64,000 nucleotides of DNA from Chiridota heheva (lineage: Eukaryota > Echinodermata > Holothuroidea > Apodida > Chiridotidae), in assembly GCA_020152595.1 (NCBI GenBank), contig JAIGNY010001587.1:2427501-2491500 (forward strand), in the 5' to 3' direction. The stretch's first letter is position 1. Every line of letters starts with the position of its first letter. The notes under the pieces were generated by a model. It did not search any database and was not told where the DNA came from. It worked only from the letters and a program-made list of their open reading frames with translations. This document shows positions 13,411 through 24,429 of this stretch, piece after piece. Made by a program: the position numbers and the translations under genes.

Positions 13411-13474
13411 CATCACACTATCATATTAAATGTTACACAGACGTTTTCGTTATGTGTGATCGTCCTCAGAAATG

Positions 13475-13930
13475 CGGTTTGACCCTCAGTACACAGTGCT
13501 ATGATAGCATTACCAATGTTGCCGTTGTGTAGTATGCCTACAGCTAGATTTACCATCGTTTGGCCGTAATTCCTTTAATTTAACCCATTTCTGTATGCTG
13601 CAAGCTGACGTAGTGTGATGCTGCATGTCGTTAATAATGTGGGTATATATATGCAGAAAGCTTAGCTTCGGACTGACAGCCCAGTGTTTCCGGTTGTATC
13701 AACAGAATCATTCTGCCATGTGCACAACATGGGATTAAAAAATTATTTCAAAACATCGAAAATCAAGCATAATTCACTGTGCAAACTATGACTTAACTGT
13801 AGTGTACATACATTGCACAATACATACGTACACAGTGATATAATAGCATGAACGTTGCTGCTGCGCAGTATGCCTACAGCCTGACAGTCCTGGTGTTTTG
13901 GCAGAATTATTCTGCACATGTATAATTAAG
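13475..13930 (+). repeat. Local diverged duplication
   Basis: The stretch near 13490 ('gtacacagtgctatgatagcat', then 'gtagtatgcctacag') recurs near 13826 ('gtacacagtgatataatagcat', then 'cagtatgcctacag'). The stretch near 13690-13725 ('tcattctgccatgtgca') recurs near 13905 ('ttattctgcacatg'). The region immediately follows the right end of the 6.1 kb element. No gene. Confidence 0.55.
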
Positions 13931-14761
13931 TTACCAAACAATATTATTTGTTCTAGTAAGTAACACACAAACAATTTCTTAAAACTAAAACAGACAAGGA
14001 TACAACAGTTGCTTATAGCTTATCATTTTTGAATGTTTTTTAATTAGGGGACAGCAATTCATTTAAACTTAACCTTTTGACATGCCTAATTAAGACATGC
14101 CTAATTAAGACATGTCTAATTAAGTTGATTAAAATAATTCTTTAACTAAAATTTAAGAAAATAATCAACTTATTGATAGATTTATTAGTAAAGGCTTCGA
14201 AGAACAAATATTTTCTATTGCAGATTCAATTCAAAATGTGTTGAAATATTGGCCAAATTGTTCAGACATAAGAAGTCATGTGCCATAAATCTAAAGACCC
14301 ATTTCTCCAAATATGTTTTGAAGTTTTATTACTTCTGTTGTCAATTGCAAAGGCCACAAAGTCCCTTGACCACTTTGTCTCAGCTGTACACATAGCTGGA
14401 TTTGGTATATGAAGAAATTAAAAGCATGTGGAGGTGGACTAAAGAAATACTTGCAGGAGGGGGAAATGGGGGGTACGGGAAAATGATATTTGCTAAAACC
14501 AAAGGTGCAGAGTTGGAATTAATTATAAAAATATTCTATGGTTTTGAATAAAGGTGTTGAAAATCTTCCCACGAAAAATCGCAACAGAAATGATATGTAG
14601 TTAATTACATCTTTATATACTGCCCTCTTTTGCAATGTACTTTGCAACACACAATTACATGGGGGAAGTTGTTAGAGCACATACTAACCACACATTACAC
14701 CCAATCCTCGCTACAAATTTTAAGTCTTTTTACCCGCAAGAACCTCCATTTAGGAAGGTAT
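13931..14761. other. No gene seen
   Basis: AT-rich noncoding. A three-fold microrepeat of 'acatgcctaattaag' type lies at 14080-14125. Nothing else recognised. Confidence 0.5.
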
Positions 14762-15050
14762 GATTTTAGACACTGCTAGAAGCAAATTAGAAACCCATCA
14801 TTGATAATTAAGTGATTTTACGCATTAGTAATTACACTCCCAATTGTCTATATGCACACAATGGAACTTATTGTGAAGGGACAGATATTGTGGATTTGGT
14901 TACTGCAAGGCCAAGTCATGTGTGTAATGTGGGGCTGAGGATTCATTTGACTTTTAAAAGAATGTTTTCATCAGTGAGTTCTAAACACTCTGGTGAGTTT
15001 GGATGCATTGAACTGAAAATTTAAAGCCAGAGTTATTCATCATGTATTAG
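14762..15050 (+). repeat. Dispersed repeat C, longest copy
   Basis: The ends ('agacactgctagaagcaa' and 'ggatgcattgaactgaaaat', 'agttattcatcatg') match 4617-4728. The middle ('gatattgtggatttggttactgcaa', 'gtcatgtgtgtaatgtg') matches 20180-20235. No coding content is recognised; a 70-codon frame inside it shows no domain. Confidence 0.65.
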
Positions 15051-15611
15051 ACTGACATTGAATTTACTCCAAAAATCTTTTTTTTGAATATATTATTATA
15101 ATAAAAAAAATTCTTCCCAGGAATTTCTGATTTTCCCACGGTTTTAATCGCTGGAATTTTTTCCAGCTCCGCAAAGGGGAACCCCCCTCGTCCGCTTCCA
15201 CCACCATAGAAGCGGTTATCAATAATAGGATTTTTGTTATTAGCTCTTAAATTTTTGCCTACTGTACATTTGTTTTTAATACCTTACCACAATAGTCCAG
15301 CTAGAAGATATACAAATGATAAAGAACTTCAAATGTGATTAATTTAATAAGATATTGATTGTAGAAGCTAGGTTCTTCACCAAATCGGCCTTATTTGTCA
15401 TATAAGTTCAACTTGATTGACAACTCAATTATCCTTTAACAGCTTACAATCTTTCACGTGCAAAAATATCTTTCTTGCCCAAATTTGCTTTAAGAAAGCT
15501 GACACCACATGTACAAGGAAAATTGAATTATAGACAACAGGTGTGTCTTCCTAATGCTGAACCTATGGGGGTGCACGCACTTCTACAAAATGCAAGACTA
15601 TGCTGTGTCTT
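15051..15611. other. No gene seen
   Basis: AT-rich noncoding sequence. No recognisable element. Confidence 0.5.
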
Positions 15612-15888
15612 ATAGGATTGGTTCAGTGGTCAAACATATTTATCTTCTATGAAAGAGGACTTCAAAAGAAACAAAATGGTCAAAAAAGTGTTCAAAAATC
15701 TTATTCAATTAAGGAGATATTCAAGTTTAAAGTTCTGTCTTCTCTGTGTAGAATTAACTAATGTAGTAAGTCTACTATGGAAAGTTGGTGTCTTCATCCT
15801 CACATGCTTAACAATTGTAAATGTATTTTATTTTTTTTTTTTTTTTTCACTATTTTAAATGATTTTTCCTTGAACTTGTTTCAGGAAC
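15612..15888 (+). mobile_element. MITE family A, left half only
   Basis: Positions 15614-15888 follow the left half and centre of the copy at 21874-22443: GGATTGGTTCAGTGG, 'gaaagaggacttc', 'taaggagatattcaagttt', 'gtctactatggaaagttgg', and near the break 'actattt...acttgtttcagg'. The match stops at 15888 and LINE sequence begins at once. The poly-T run at 15831-15847 lies within the MITE homology. Confidence 0.7.
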
Positions 15889-16422
15889 AGGTAGGGGATC
15901 TGGGCCCTTCGAGGTACAGCCAGCATCGTGGATGGCTTGCTTTAATTCAGAAAGGGTGAGGGGAGTATTGTAGCTTCCCGTGTTGTCGGAGGGAAAGGTG
16001 ATACTCTGGGCTTCATCGTGAGCTTTTTTGGCTTTGAAAGCATTGGGGTAGTTGGCCGAGGACAAGATGTTGCTGAAAGAGGCAGGGAGGTGTTTAACGA
16101 TGTCCTTTTTCGCAGTGAGAAGGTTACCATTCCAGGAGAGATGAGAGATTTGCCCATCCTGCCATGGAAGCTGTTAACCATTCTCCAAATCTTCTTAGTG
16201 AGTGTGTTATTGGTGGTGAGAGAAGAGATGAAGTTGTTCCAAGTGTTGGTTTTACTGTCCTTGATAGTGCGCCTGGCTTTGGCACGGCTGATGCGAAAGA
16301 GGTCGAGGTTGTGGGTGGTTGGATTAGTTTTGAAGTTCCTGAGGGCCCTTTTTTGTTCTTGAAGGTGGTTTTGCAGTCATCAGTGTGAACCAGGGGTTTC
16401 GAAAAGGGGCCAGTTGGCTTTC
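15889..16422 (-). pseudogene. LINE ORF2 linker between endonuclease and RT (relic)
   Basis: Frames on the minus strand include ALRNFKTNPTTHNLDLFRIS-like and SRAKARRTIKDSKTN-like stretches, then 'LTKKIWRMVNSFHGRMG'. This is the basic linker typical of I/Jockey-group ORF2 upstream of the RT. The corresponding linker of copy 2 (39550-39900) has ILRAKARKTIL at the same place. Several frame changes occur, and the sequence ends at the junction with the MITE half. Confidence 0.6.
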
Positions 16423-17266
16423 TTAAGTTTCCAGTTGGAGTTGTGGTCTGTGGGGGTTTAAAGGTTGGTTGGAGTGAATTAGGAGAGGATAATGGTCACT
16501 ACCACAGATGTCAGCAGTGACCTTCCAGCTAAAATCAAGGTGGTTGGGGGAACAGATAGACAGATCAATGCAGGTGAGGGGGCCTGTGGCAGGGTTAAGG
16601 TAAGTGTTGAGCAAGGAGAGGCTGTGCTGTCGAAGAGTGTTTTCGACGAGCTTGCCTCTGGGGGGGGGGGGGTGGTATTTGAGCCCCATAGGGTGTTGTG
16701 GGCATTGAAGCCACCAAGAAGGATGAACGGAGGGGGAAGCTGTTAAAGCTGGTTGGCTAAACGTTGGCATTTGGGGGAGATAAATATTGCAAAGAGTGAA
16801 GGTTTTGTGGAGGGAGATAGACATACATATGGCCTGAAGGTCGGTGTTCACATGAACAGGGCTGTGTGGGGTATCGTGTCTAAGGAGAATGGAGACACCC
16901 CCACAGGCCCTGTCGGTGTCCACTTGATGTTTATGGTAACAAGTGAAGTTATTGAGGTAATAATGGTCAGTGGTTTTCAAGGTTTCTTGTAGGCAGAAGA
17001 CGACCTACCATGGCCAGTAGGTCAATTTCTTCTGAATTGGCCTTAAGGCTCCTGATGTTCCATTGTATAATGTTGTGGGTGTTATTGTAATTGTTGGTGT
17101 TGGTGTTGCAAGCCATAAGGAGGCAGGGGGTTATCTGAAGGAAGAACTGTTGTGTCAGAGTTGGCTTGTTTCTTTCTTTGGATCTGTCCCTGTTTCTTTG
17201 GGAGCGGTTGTTTTTGAAAGTTGGACAAGAAGTATGTTCGGTGTGTTCAGTAATCGAACAATACAT
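16423..17266 (-). pseudogene. LINE ORF2 APE-type endonuclease (relic)
   Basis: The endonuclease nicks target DNA to prime reverse transcription. The N-terminal block 'NIIQWNIRSLKANSEEIDLL' (about 17010-17080) contains the metal-binding Asn region. A second frame (16423-16980) holds 'ACGGVSILLRHDTPHSP', 'CNIYLPQ' and, near 16470-16500, 'ICGSDHYPLLIH' with the catalytic SDH triad of exonuclease-endonuclease-phosphatase enzymes. The two blocks lie in different frames and the central GDFN-type motif is damaged, so the protein is not functional. It follows the ORF1 relic, as expected for the family. Confidence 0.8.
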
Positions 17267-17499
17267 GTTCGCTTTAGTGTTAGACGTGTGGGTTTGGAGG
17301 TGGGCTGTTTGTTGATTGGTTTGTTGATTGGTTAGTTGTTGGTTTGTTAGTTCGTTTGGTGTTTGTTGGCCAGGTTGGCTTGAGTTTGATGTTTGATGGC
17401 ATTAGAGGTGTTGGTGTAGGGGATGGCGGGGGTCTTAGAAAAGGAAGGAAGGCTGGAGAGAGAAGTTGTAGTGGAGGTGGTTTGGGTAATGGGTGTGGT

Positions 17500-18275
17500 T
17501 GGGTTGTTGGCAATGGTGATGGGCTAAGGACTGGATGAGAAGAGCCAGGTGAGGTCGGTTTGGCATATGAGTCAGTTCCAATTGTTTAAGGGAGCAGTAT
17601 TGGTGTTTGAGGAGACTGCGCTTGAGTAGGAGGGTTTGGTGTGGAGAGAAGCGAGGAATTACTTTCTGGCCTCCGGGTAAGTGATGCTGGGATTAATGGT
17701 TTTCAGTTTGGTTATCTGCTTTTCCTGAAGCCAGGTGGGGCAGTTTTTTGAGAAGGGGGGGATGGTTGGCTGGGTGAGTGCATCGCAATTGGTGCAGAGT
17801 GGGGTGTTGGTGCAGGAGGTGCAGTCATGGTCCAGGGTTCCACAGTTGCAACAGCATGCTTGGCTGCGGCAGGAGTTTTCTCATGGCCATACCACTGGCA
17901 CTTATGACAACGGAGGGAATTGGAATGTAAGGGACGACTGGAATTCTCAGGTAGCCAGCAGTGATGTGGGAGGGGAGAGTTGGTGTGGCAAAAGTCAGAA
18001 AGGTGGTATTGGTGGGTGTTTTAGCACCATCTCTCTTGAGGACAAGACGACGGGCTTCAGCAATGTGTTGGCTGGCAAGTTCTTCAATAGTCAAGTAGGC
18101 AAGGTCTCTGATTCTGATGACACCTTTGCTGGAGTTCAGGGAATAGTGAGAGGGGGGGGGGGGGTGACTGTATCGCCGATACCAGTATTAGCTAGGGTTT
18201 TAGTGGTGAGAAGGATGGTGGCGTGAGTGTCCTTGGTGCAGTGCACCAGGAGATCTCCGGTTTTGATGATAGCAT
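17500..18275 (-). pseudogene. LINE ORF1 gag-like protein with CCHC knuckles (relic)
   Basis: ORF1 proteins of this group bind element RNA. Recognisable parts, in minus-strand order, are KGVIRIRDLAYLTIEELASQ-like (about 18060-18125), 'TNTTFLTFATPTLPSHI' and 'AGYLRIPVVPYIPNPLRC' (about 17915-18000). Zinc knuckles CHKCQWYGHEK and CCNCGTLDHDCTSC (C-x2-C-x4-H-x4-C) follow at 17800-17910, then LCTNC and, further on, ITYPEARK near 17680. At least two frame changes interrupt it. Its N-terminus is missing at 18275, where similarity stops. Confidence 0.75.
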
Positions 18276-18894
18276 AATATTTTGGCTACAAGAGACAAGG
18301 AAACTTTTCAACTTACGCCTTCAAAAGCTGACCATGAAAATACCCATACTCAATTGGGGGAGGAGGGACAGCACAAGCATTACAAGTTGTTGTCACAGAC
18401 TAAATATATACAGACACTAATTAGTATTTGGATCATGTGCACATGAAGCATTGCACTATTTCAACATACACAGTACAAGACAAATTATGTTTACTTTTGT
18501 TTTCATTTGAATATCAGAAACTTAAAAGGGAAAAAGTTAATTGGAAGATAGAGGTAAGTGGTACATGATGTGAATTAAGAAAAGTAGAAGTACTTAAAGC
18601 AGAGCTTAATGAAAACACTTGTACTGACAATTAATGAACATTCAAACTTCAAAATGACATTCGTGAAGCCATTATTTGTCAAATTTGAATGATAACATGG
18701 ATGCCAATCACAAATTTTGCAAATACAAAACAAGTTGAAATTTGGATTGCCCAATATATGTTGGAAACTAATAAGTATTTTTTACTTCAAGATTGACAGT
18801 TTGATTGAGATTTGAAACATTCAATAATCATTATTCTATAAGAATTTTCTTTTTAAAAAGATGTAGATTCAGTACCAAATTTTGTACAGTATAT
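18276..18894. other. No gene seen
   Basis: AT-rich noncoding sequence between the LINE relic and the foldback element. Confidence 0.5.
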
Positions 18895-19732
18895 CCCTTA
18901 CAGAAATATTAGCTTGCGGCAAGCTTGCAGCAAGTTACCATTTATAGCTTGCACAAGTGCGCTAGCTGCAAGCTAGCCTTGGCTAGTATTTGTTCTAACT
19001 ACTGAATTATTTAAGTGAATTGCTGCGGCAAGCTAACATTTTTAGCTTGCGCAAGCGTGCTAGCTGCAAGCTAGCTGCAAGCTAGCCTTGGCTAGTATTT
19101 GTTCTAAATACTGAATTATTTAAGTGAATTGCAGCAAGAAAATGCTGTTTTCTGTAAGCTTATACAAGCTAAGATTAGCTTGCACAAGCTAGCATGAAAT
19201 ATTTGTTAGTTTGCAGAATGTTTGCTAGCTTATGCAAGCTTGCAGACAGTTTTCTGTTAGCTTGCATGGGGAAGGGTAGGGTAAGGGGGCACTTCCATAC
19301 TGAAGTAGTAGGTATGTACCGCCCAGGATTTCAAAATTGGACTGCAGTATGAGATATTTTTTGGCAAGTGCAGTATTACAATATATAATTTTCATACTTG
19401 CTATATGAAAATAAGTGATTTTTGATACCTGCAGTACAAAATCATATGATTATAGAGACCTGCAATATGGAAATATGCAAATTTTTTTTAGACCTGCAGA
19501 CTGAGAGATTGGATTTTTGAATCCTGCACTACAAAAATTCTGCAAAAAGGCAACTGCTCGGGCAGCACATATACCTCACATATGGAAGCTCCTCCCCCTC
19601 CTTCTCGGGTCCCCCGGGTTTGCGCAAGCTAATTTGTTCCAAATATTAGCTTGCGTGCTTGCAGCATGCTTGCGCAAGCTTAAAATGTTAGCTTGTCGCA
19701 AGCGTGCTTACAAGCTAGTATTTATGTAAGGG
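18895..19732. mobile_element. AGCTTGC foldback element, 838-bp copy
   Basis: The left end CCCTTACAGAAATATTAGC and the right end, reverse-complemented CCCTTACATAAATACTAGC, are inverted. Both run into dense overlapping palindromes built from TAGCTTGC and GCAAGCTA (18908-19265 and 19618-19720), including GCTAGC, AAGCTT and TTGCAA cores. No ORF with a domain. No convincing target duplication (flanks 'cagtatat' and 'tctcaaag'). Other members with the same terminus occur at 19980, 25692, 49248/56705, 54866, 57104 and 22660. Confidence 0.7.
19262..19617. repeat. Non-palindromic core or insertion with 'acctgcag' microrepeats
   Basis: Between the palindromic arms lies a different sequence. It has 'gggggcacttccatactg' and 'ggtatgtaccgcccagg' at the left, four clauses starting 'acctgca' (about 19430-19525), and a C-rich right part 'ctcctccccctccttctcgg'. 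The style matches a repeat I recall as common in marine invertebrate genomes (short clauses with ggtatgtgccgccc), but no family name can be assigned from memory. Confidence 0.4.
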
Positions 19733-19979
19733 TCTCAAAGCGTTTGCAAAAAAAGTGGTAACAGATCAATTTAATTAAGAAAAGTCCTCAGTTTTTGAAG
19801 AAAAAAATTTGCTCAAGCTGGCCGCCATGATTGTATTGAAAATCTTTCATACTTAAGTTCAAATTAGTCATATATTTGTGATGAAATAATATAACTTATA
19901 TTTCAATGACAAGTATCAAAAAATAGACCTATGTTATTTAAAAATTCCCTTCACATTTTAACCGAGATCACCCGGGAAC

Positions 19980-20038
19980 CCCTTACGGAATACATTTAGC
20001 CTGCTAAAAGCTAACATTTTTAGCTTGTGCACGCATAC
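19980..20038 (+). repeat. Foldback family end fragment
   Basis: CCCTTACGGAATACATTTAGC followed by AAGCTAACATTTTTAGCTTG matches the family end CCCTTACAGAAATACTAGC plus one palindrome unit. It is cut off at about 20038, where a MITE A fragment begins. Confidence 0.55.
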
Positions 20039-20040
20039 AA

Positions 20041-20110
20041 CTGAACTAATCCTCTAAAAATTTCTTTCATAGTCCTTTGTAAAAGATGGACCACTTACTT
20101 GACCACTGAA
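20041..20110. mobile_element. MITE family A terminal fragments
   Basis: Two short A-family end pieces are present: CTGAACTAATCCT at 20042 and GACCACTGAAC near 20100, with 'tttctttcatagtccttt' between. It is a truncated, rearranged remnant. Confidence 0.5.
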
Positions 20111-20124
20111 CAAATACACATCAA

Positions 20125-20290
20125 GAATAAACTCCCGATTTTATGCATCAACTATACACAAATAACTTCTCGTGAATAGGCAAGTTATTGTGGATGGATA
20201 ATGTTACTGCAGACCAGCTCATGTGTGTAATGTGCCAGTGGACTCAATATGGATTTTGGTGTTTACACTTTGGTGATTTTATAGCCTCAA
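20125..20290 (+). repeat. Dispersed repeat C, partial copy
   Basis: Positions 20128-20240 ('gattttatgcatcaactata', 'tattgtggatggataatgttactgca', 'ctcatgtgtgtaatgtg') correspond to the middle of the copy at 14812-14935. Confidence 0.55.
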
Positions 20291-21519
20291 TTGCGGTATA
20301 TGCATAATAGGATAGCCTATTTAGGGTAGGCCTTATTTAATAGTTTTAAACCCCTAAGTTTATAGCCCAAACAAGCTTTCAACTACAAGTGTTATACTCC
20401 GATTTGGCTATGCTGTGGGACAGGTCCCAAATGGGATATTAAACCCAATTAGCGCATGTGTCAAACTATAGTTTAAAGCTCGAACCATTGAAAGCAGAGT
20501 TTTCTTTTCATCGGAGGTATTTGGTGGTATTTCCCAAGCTAATGTGATTATGTGTGCTAAATTCATTCGGACTGTGCTGAGCGAAATTAGAGTATTTGAA
20601 ACATTTTTAGCGAATTTTGGAATGCAAATTTCGTTGAAACTACGCAACATAGTATGCACTGTTATTGCATCAACATATTGATCTATTTAGGGCAAACATA
20701 GCAACACAGCAAAATATCCAAAAGACGCTTAAGATATGATAAACGCTGCAAAATTTCGGGCAGGTAACTTGACTCTTTAGACATCGCATGAGCTCAAATC
20801 CCTTAAAGGGATGTTGAGCTAAAAATTGCCTTTGTTGTATAAATTTCACATTTTGAGAAACAAAATGATAAATAAATGATTCTGTGAAAATATGATTAAA
20901 AACTGAAAACAACAACAAATATCTGTGCTTACGTCAAATCTGATCTGGTATTATAATAAAAACTATAGAATATATAGGGCCTATAAAGATATTATAACTA
21001 TGCCCTGAGAATAATCTGAGCTAACTTCCCCACAGGAACATTAATGAAATGAGCAATGAATTTGCTGGCAGTTTGCAGTGAAATTAGTACTTGCGTGACA
21101 AGCAATTCAATCTTGCCGCACTACTTAATGTATTAAAAAAACGTACATTGCTTAGAATTTTAAGGAGAAATGAAATGTTGTACTCGACATCGAAAAATTG
21201 CCTAAAAGGCCAATTAAATTTTCTTCAATCAGTATGGGAATATGAATTCTAAAGAATAATTTTCATGATAGATTGGTTTTCAGAGAGGGCATTAAATACT
21301 GAATAGGCCCAGTTTAGTCTTCATATTTTATAAAGAATTTAACTCAATTCCGAGAATTAATTCTTCATATCATACAAAATAAATGTTTTAGTCATTTTTT
21401 CCATCTGTACAGGAATATGAATTCTAAAGATTAATTTTCATAATAGATTGGTTTTCAGAGAGAGCATTACTAATACTTCAGAGTACGGTACAGAGGCAAA
21501 GAACTTAACTCATTTCTGC
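20291..21519. other. No gene seen
   Basis: AT-rich noncoding sequence. A short direct duplication is present: 'gaatatgaattctaaaga' followed by 'ataattttcatgatagattggttttcagag' type sequence at 21236-21290 and again at 21414-21465. Short open frames near 20408-20918 have no recognised domain. Confidence 0.5.
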
Positions 21520-21852
21520 ATTAGTTGTTCTGCTCCTTAAAGTTTCAAACAGTCAGACCCGACCTAATAAATAAGCAGGTCGGGTCAGACTTTTCCTCTT
21601 TATTTTCTTTATTTTGATAACCACAAGTAATTAGGATCAAATTTCTTTTATCAATGACCCCATTGTACTGTTCTCCTGTTGGTCCTGAGTTGTTGTGGGA
21701 GTTGGTGTTAAGTATCACATTAGCAATAGATAAAGTCCTTATTGTGTGGTTGAGCAGTTATTTTAATGAAGATAAATGGTCTCATTATTTGCTACAGTAA
21801 GTTTGTGGTTATGATTTGCTGGAACAATTTTTTAAAGAAAAGGACAAGTCAT
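21520..21852 (+). repeat. Dispersed repeat D, copy 1
   Basis: About 330 bp shared with 43380-43722 and 45582-45822: 'gctccttaaagtttcaaaca', 'gtcagacccgacct' with the inverted 'aggtcgggtcagac' (a small hairpin), 'tgttgtgggagttggtg', 'aagtccttattg', 'cattatttgctaca' and 'acaagtcatg'. Noncoding. In this copy a MITE A element follows directly. Confidence 0.75.
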
Positions 21853-21873
21853 GTGACTTATGACTTCTTTTAA

Positions 21874-22443
21874 GAATTAGCTCAGTGGCCTGCAGCAAGT
21901 TTATTTTATATGAAAGAGGACTTGAAAAGAAACGAAATGGTGAAGAACACATTCAAAAATCTTATTTCATCAAGGAGATATTATGTTTAAAGCTTTGTCT
22001 CTTCTGTATAGAAATGACTCAGGGTGTAGTACATTTAAGTCTACTATGGAAAGTTGGCACCCACATCATCAGATCTTTACAATTGTTATTTTAAAGAAAA
22101 TTTAATTAAATTTCTTTTACTATTTGACTTATTTTTCTCAAACTTTCTTCAGGTGGTAAATCATTATTAATAATTACCTTTAGTAGATTCTATTTGACTA
22201 CAATACTTTCCTGACATCACCAACTTTAAGGCACATACAAAATCGCAGTGCAAAATATGATAGTTTGAGGAATCTGAGTATGAGGCGTCATAAGTTGTCT
22301 GATTTTAATCGTTTCTACACAAATGATACCAAATTTTAAACTTATATATCTCTTTAACGGAATAAGATTTTTGGATGCTTTCTTTACCATTTTGTTTCTT
22401 TTGAAGTCCATATAAGATGTTGTTTGACCCCTGAACTAATCCT
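21874..22443. mobile_element. MITE family A, full copy with TTAA on both sides
   Basis: TTAA (21870-21873) precedes GAATTAGCTCAGTGG. The right end CTGAACTAATCCT is followed by TTAA (22444-22447). The arms of about 150 bp are inverted and match the copy at 1556-2097. The central region carries 'gtctactatggaaagttgg', also present in the half copy at 15612. No coding frame with a domain. Confidence 0.8.
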
Positions 22444-22645
22444 TTAAGTTTAAGAATTCTTATTATCACACAAAATACATGCTGTAGTTGGTAAAGTTGG
22501 TACCCTATTAATATTAATGAATATTCCATGATTTTTGTTCATATTTTTGCCATTTATGAAGGTTATGAGTATTAGTATTCCAGCGCTCCTCAATATCATT
22601 TTGACGACCTTGTGTTAATTGCTAGCCAATTATGCTAAAAACGAG

Positions 22646-22665
22646 CTCGCCAGTTCTGTAAGGGA
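22646..22665 (+). repeat. GAGCTCG-type foldback end fragment
   Basis: ACGAGCTCGCC is followed by AGTTCTGTAAGGG, the same terminus as at 54850-54867. Only one end survives here. Confidence 0.5.
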
Positions 22666-23931
22666 ATAAATATAATCAAATTCACCTAAGGAAGTGCATC
22701 TTACCCTCCAGAAATTGATTTTATGACAATTTTTTTCACAATAAACAAAGAAACCAGATGTTTCTTGCAGAGAGATTGAGCGAGAGCGAAATAACAGACT
22801 TCAATATACAGCGAACATTAATTGTTTACATGCCCTTGTAATATGCAAAGTAATGTAATAAGCTTTGATTTTGATTTGCACAAAACCATCGAAGAATAAG
22901 TTTATTAATCATCAGTTATCTCATTTCTATTTAGATTTATTCATATGGTCCAGGTGCAGGGAATTGTCATATGGGTTTTACAGATCTATGTCATCACAAA
23001 AGTTGTAGTTATGATGTACAAAAGTTATAGTTATGATGTATGCTACAGACTATAGTAAATGTAGCTAGTAGCATTTTTAATGTCTTCTAATGTACTGTGT
23101 ACGTGACTTAATTAAACAACAAACAAGCAGGACTTTACACACTTGTGCAAGCTAAAGTAGAACTGTCGGAGGACAGTATGCTCGACTATTCAAAGCTAGT
23201 GTAGAGAATGGGCTTATAGAGAAAAGTTTATACAGATATAGGGTAGCAGGGGCAGATGATTTCAAATTACTTGAGCGTTGAAAGATGCACTTACATGTAC
23301 ATTTTCATTTGCACTACAAGCTTCAAATTATCTTTGTTTTTCATGATATTTTAAGACAAAAAAAAGAAGCTTAAGTCTCACCCAGTAACTCAGAAAACAT
23401 GTAAAACCTAGCAGTCTTTATAACTATACCACTTCTTTTACTTCTATCAATTGAATAACAAAGAAAGGAGAGGCCCTGACTTGCCAATGTGAATTAAAGA
23501 ATGCCATTCAATCCCCTTTCCAATCTGTACCCTCCCCCAGTCCCTACACATTCCCAGAACTACATTCTGGATTGTAATACAACTTCCAATTTAAGAAAAT
23601 ATGTGTGTCAAGCAAAGTCAAGCAGCATGAAAAATGTACAAATAACATTAAAGCAAAATTATGCGAAACAATATTGCTTAATGTGTGACAAACTAGACAT
23701 TGAAAAGATTACAAATCCCCTCACCGCAAATAATGCATATGACTGTCGCAAATTCCAGACTGTCGCAAATTCCATCAAAACCGGTCCTAAATGTCATCCC
23801 ACGTCTATACTCCATGCAATCACACATGAAAACCAGATACTGTATGTCATTCCACCACTTGCATGACCCACATGCCATCACAACTGAAATCCAGATGACA
23901 TCCCACTACATGTCATTCCACCCTGTCCTAC
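22666..23931. other. No gene seen
   Basis: AT-rich noncoding sequence. A short tandem of 'acaaaagttatagttatgatgt' type lies at 22994-23042. A 121-codon open frame at 23501-23866 is low in complexity, has no domain and partly overlaps a tandem repeat, so it is not called. Confidence 0.5.
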
Positions 23932-24176
23932 AAGTCGACCCACCCTGTTCCACATGCCAATCCACCCTGTTCCACATGCCCACCCATCCTGTTCCACATG
24001 CCAACCCACCCTGTTCCACATGCCAACCCATCCTGTTATACATGCCAACCCACCCTGTTCCACATGCCAACTCACCCTGTTACACATGCTAATCCACCCT
24101 GTCTAACATGATAACACATCCTGACCAACATCCCACCGCACCCTGCCCTACATACCATTCCACCCAGTCCCACATG
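23932..24176 (+). repeat. 22-bp minisatellite, about 11 copies
   Basis: The unit contains CCACCCTGTTCCACATGCC. Central copies are nearly identical and the outer ones diverge. Because three units make 66 bp, a frame stays open across the array and gives a 22-residue repeating peptide on both strands. This is a by-product of the unit length, not evidence of a protein. Confidence 0.8.
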
Positions 24177-24429
24177 ACCTCATCCTAATTCCTTCAGCTA
24201 CTTTATCTACATGTCAGCTACTATATCTTCATGTCATCTTCTACCTAACATTCTGCCTATTGTTTATATTTCTCAAAACCCCTAATTTAACATTCTTTAG
24301 AAGCAAGAAAACATTTATTTTGTTCTTTATTCATGGCAAGACAAACATTTTGATTGTTATTCATGTCAGGAATATCAATATCATATCAAAGACATAAGCC
24401 ATATATTTTTGTAAACATATTGCAGCAAA

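Larger units (their letters stand above)
15889..18275 (-). mobile_element. I/Nimb-like LINE fragment, copy 1 (ORF1 to EN-RT linker)
   Basis: Reading from 18275 down to 15889 gives the end of a gag-like ORF1 with CCHC zinc knuckles, an APE-type endonuclease and the linker to the reverse transcriptase. The copy ends just after 'GPDPL', normally the first motif of the RT, so RT and RNase H are missing. The ORF1 motif order (PYIPNPLRCHKC, then SITYPEARK) is shared with the longer copy at 36770-42060, which carries RNase H. That places both in the I superfamily. The frame changes several times, so it is a dead relic. Loss of the 3' part is unusual for a LINE, which normally loses its 5' part, and suggests later rearrangement. 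Confidence 0.8.

Noticed and set aside
15831-15847. Poly-T run beside the minus-strand LINE relic, looking like a poly-A tail of a prematurely terminated LINE copy
   Set aside because: The MITE A copy at 21874 shows matching sequence on both sides of the run ('actattt', 'ttcagg'), so the poly-T lies within the MITE and the LINE starts only at 15889.
17735-18226. Plus-strand 163-codon frame
   Set aside because: Antisense shadow of the LINE ORF1 relic on the minus strand, whose CCHC motifs are recognisable.
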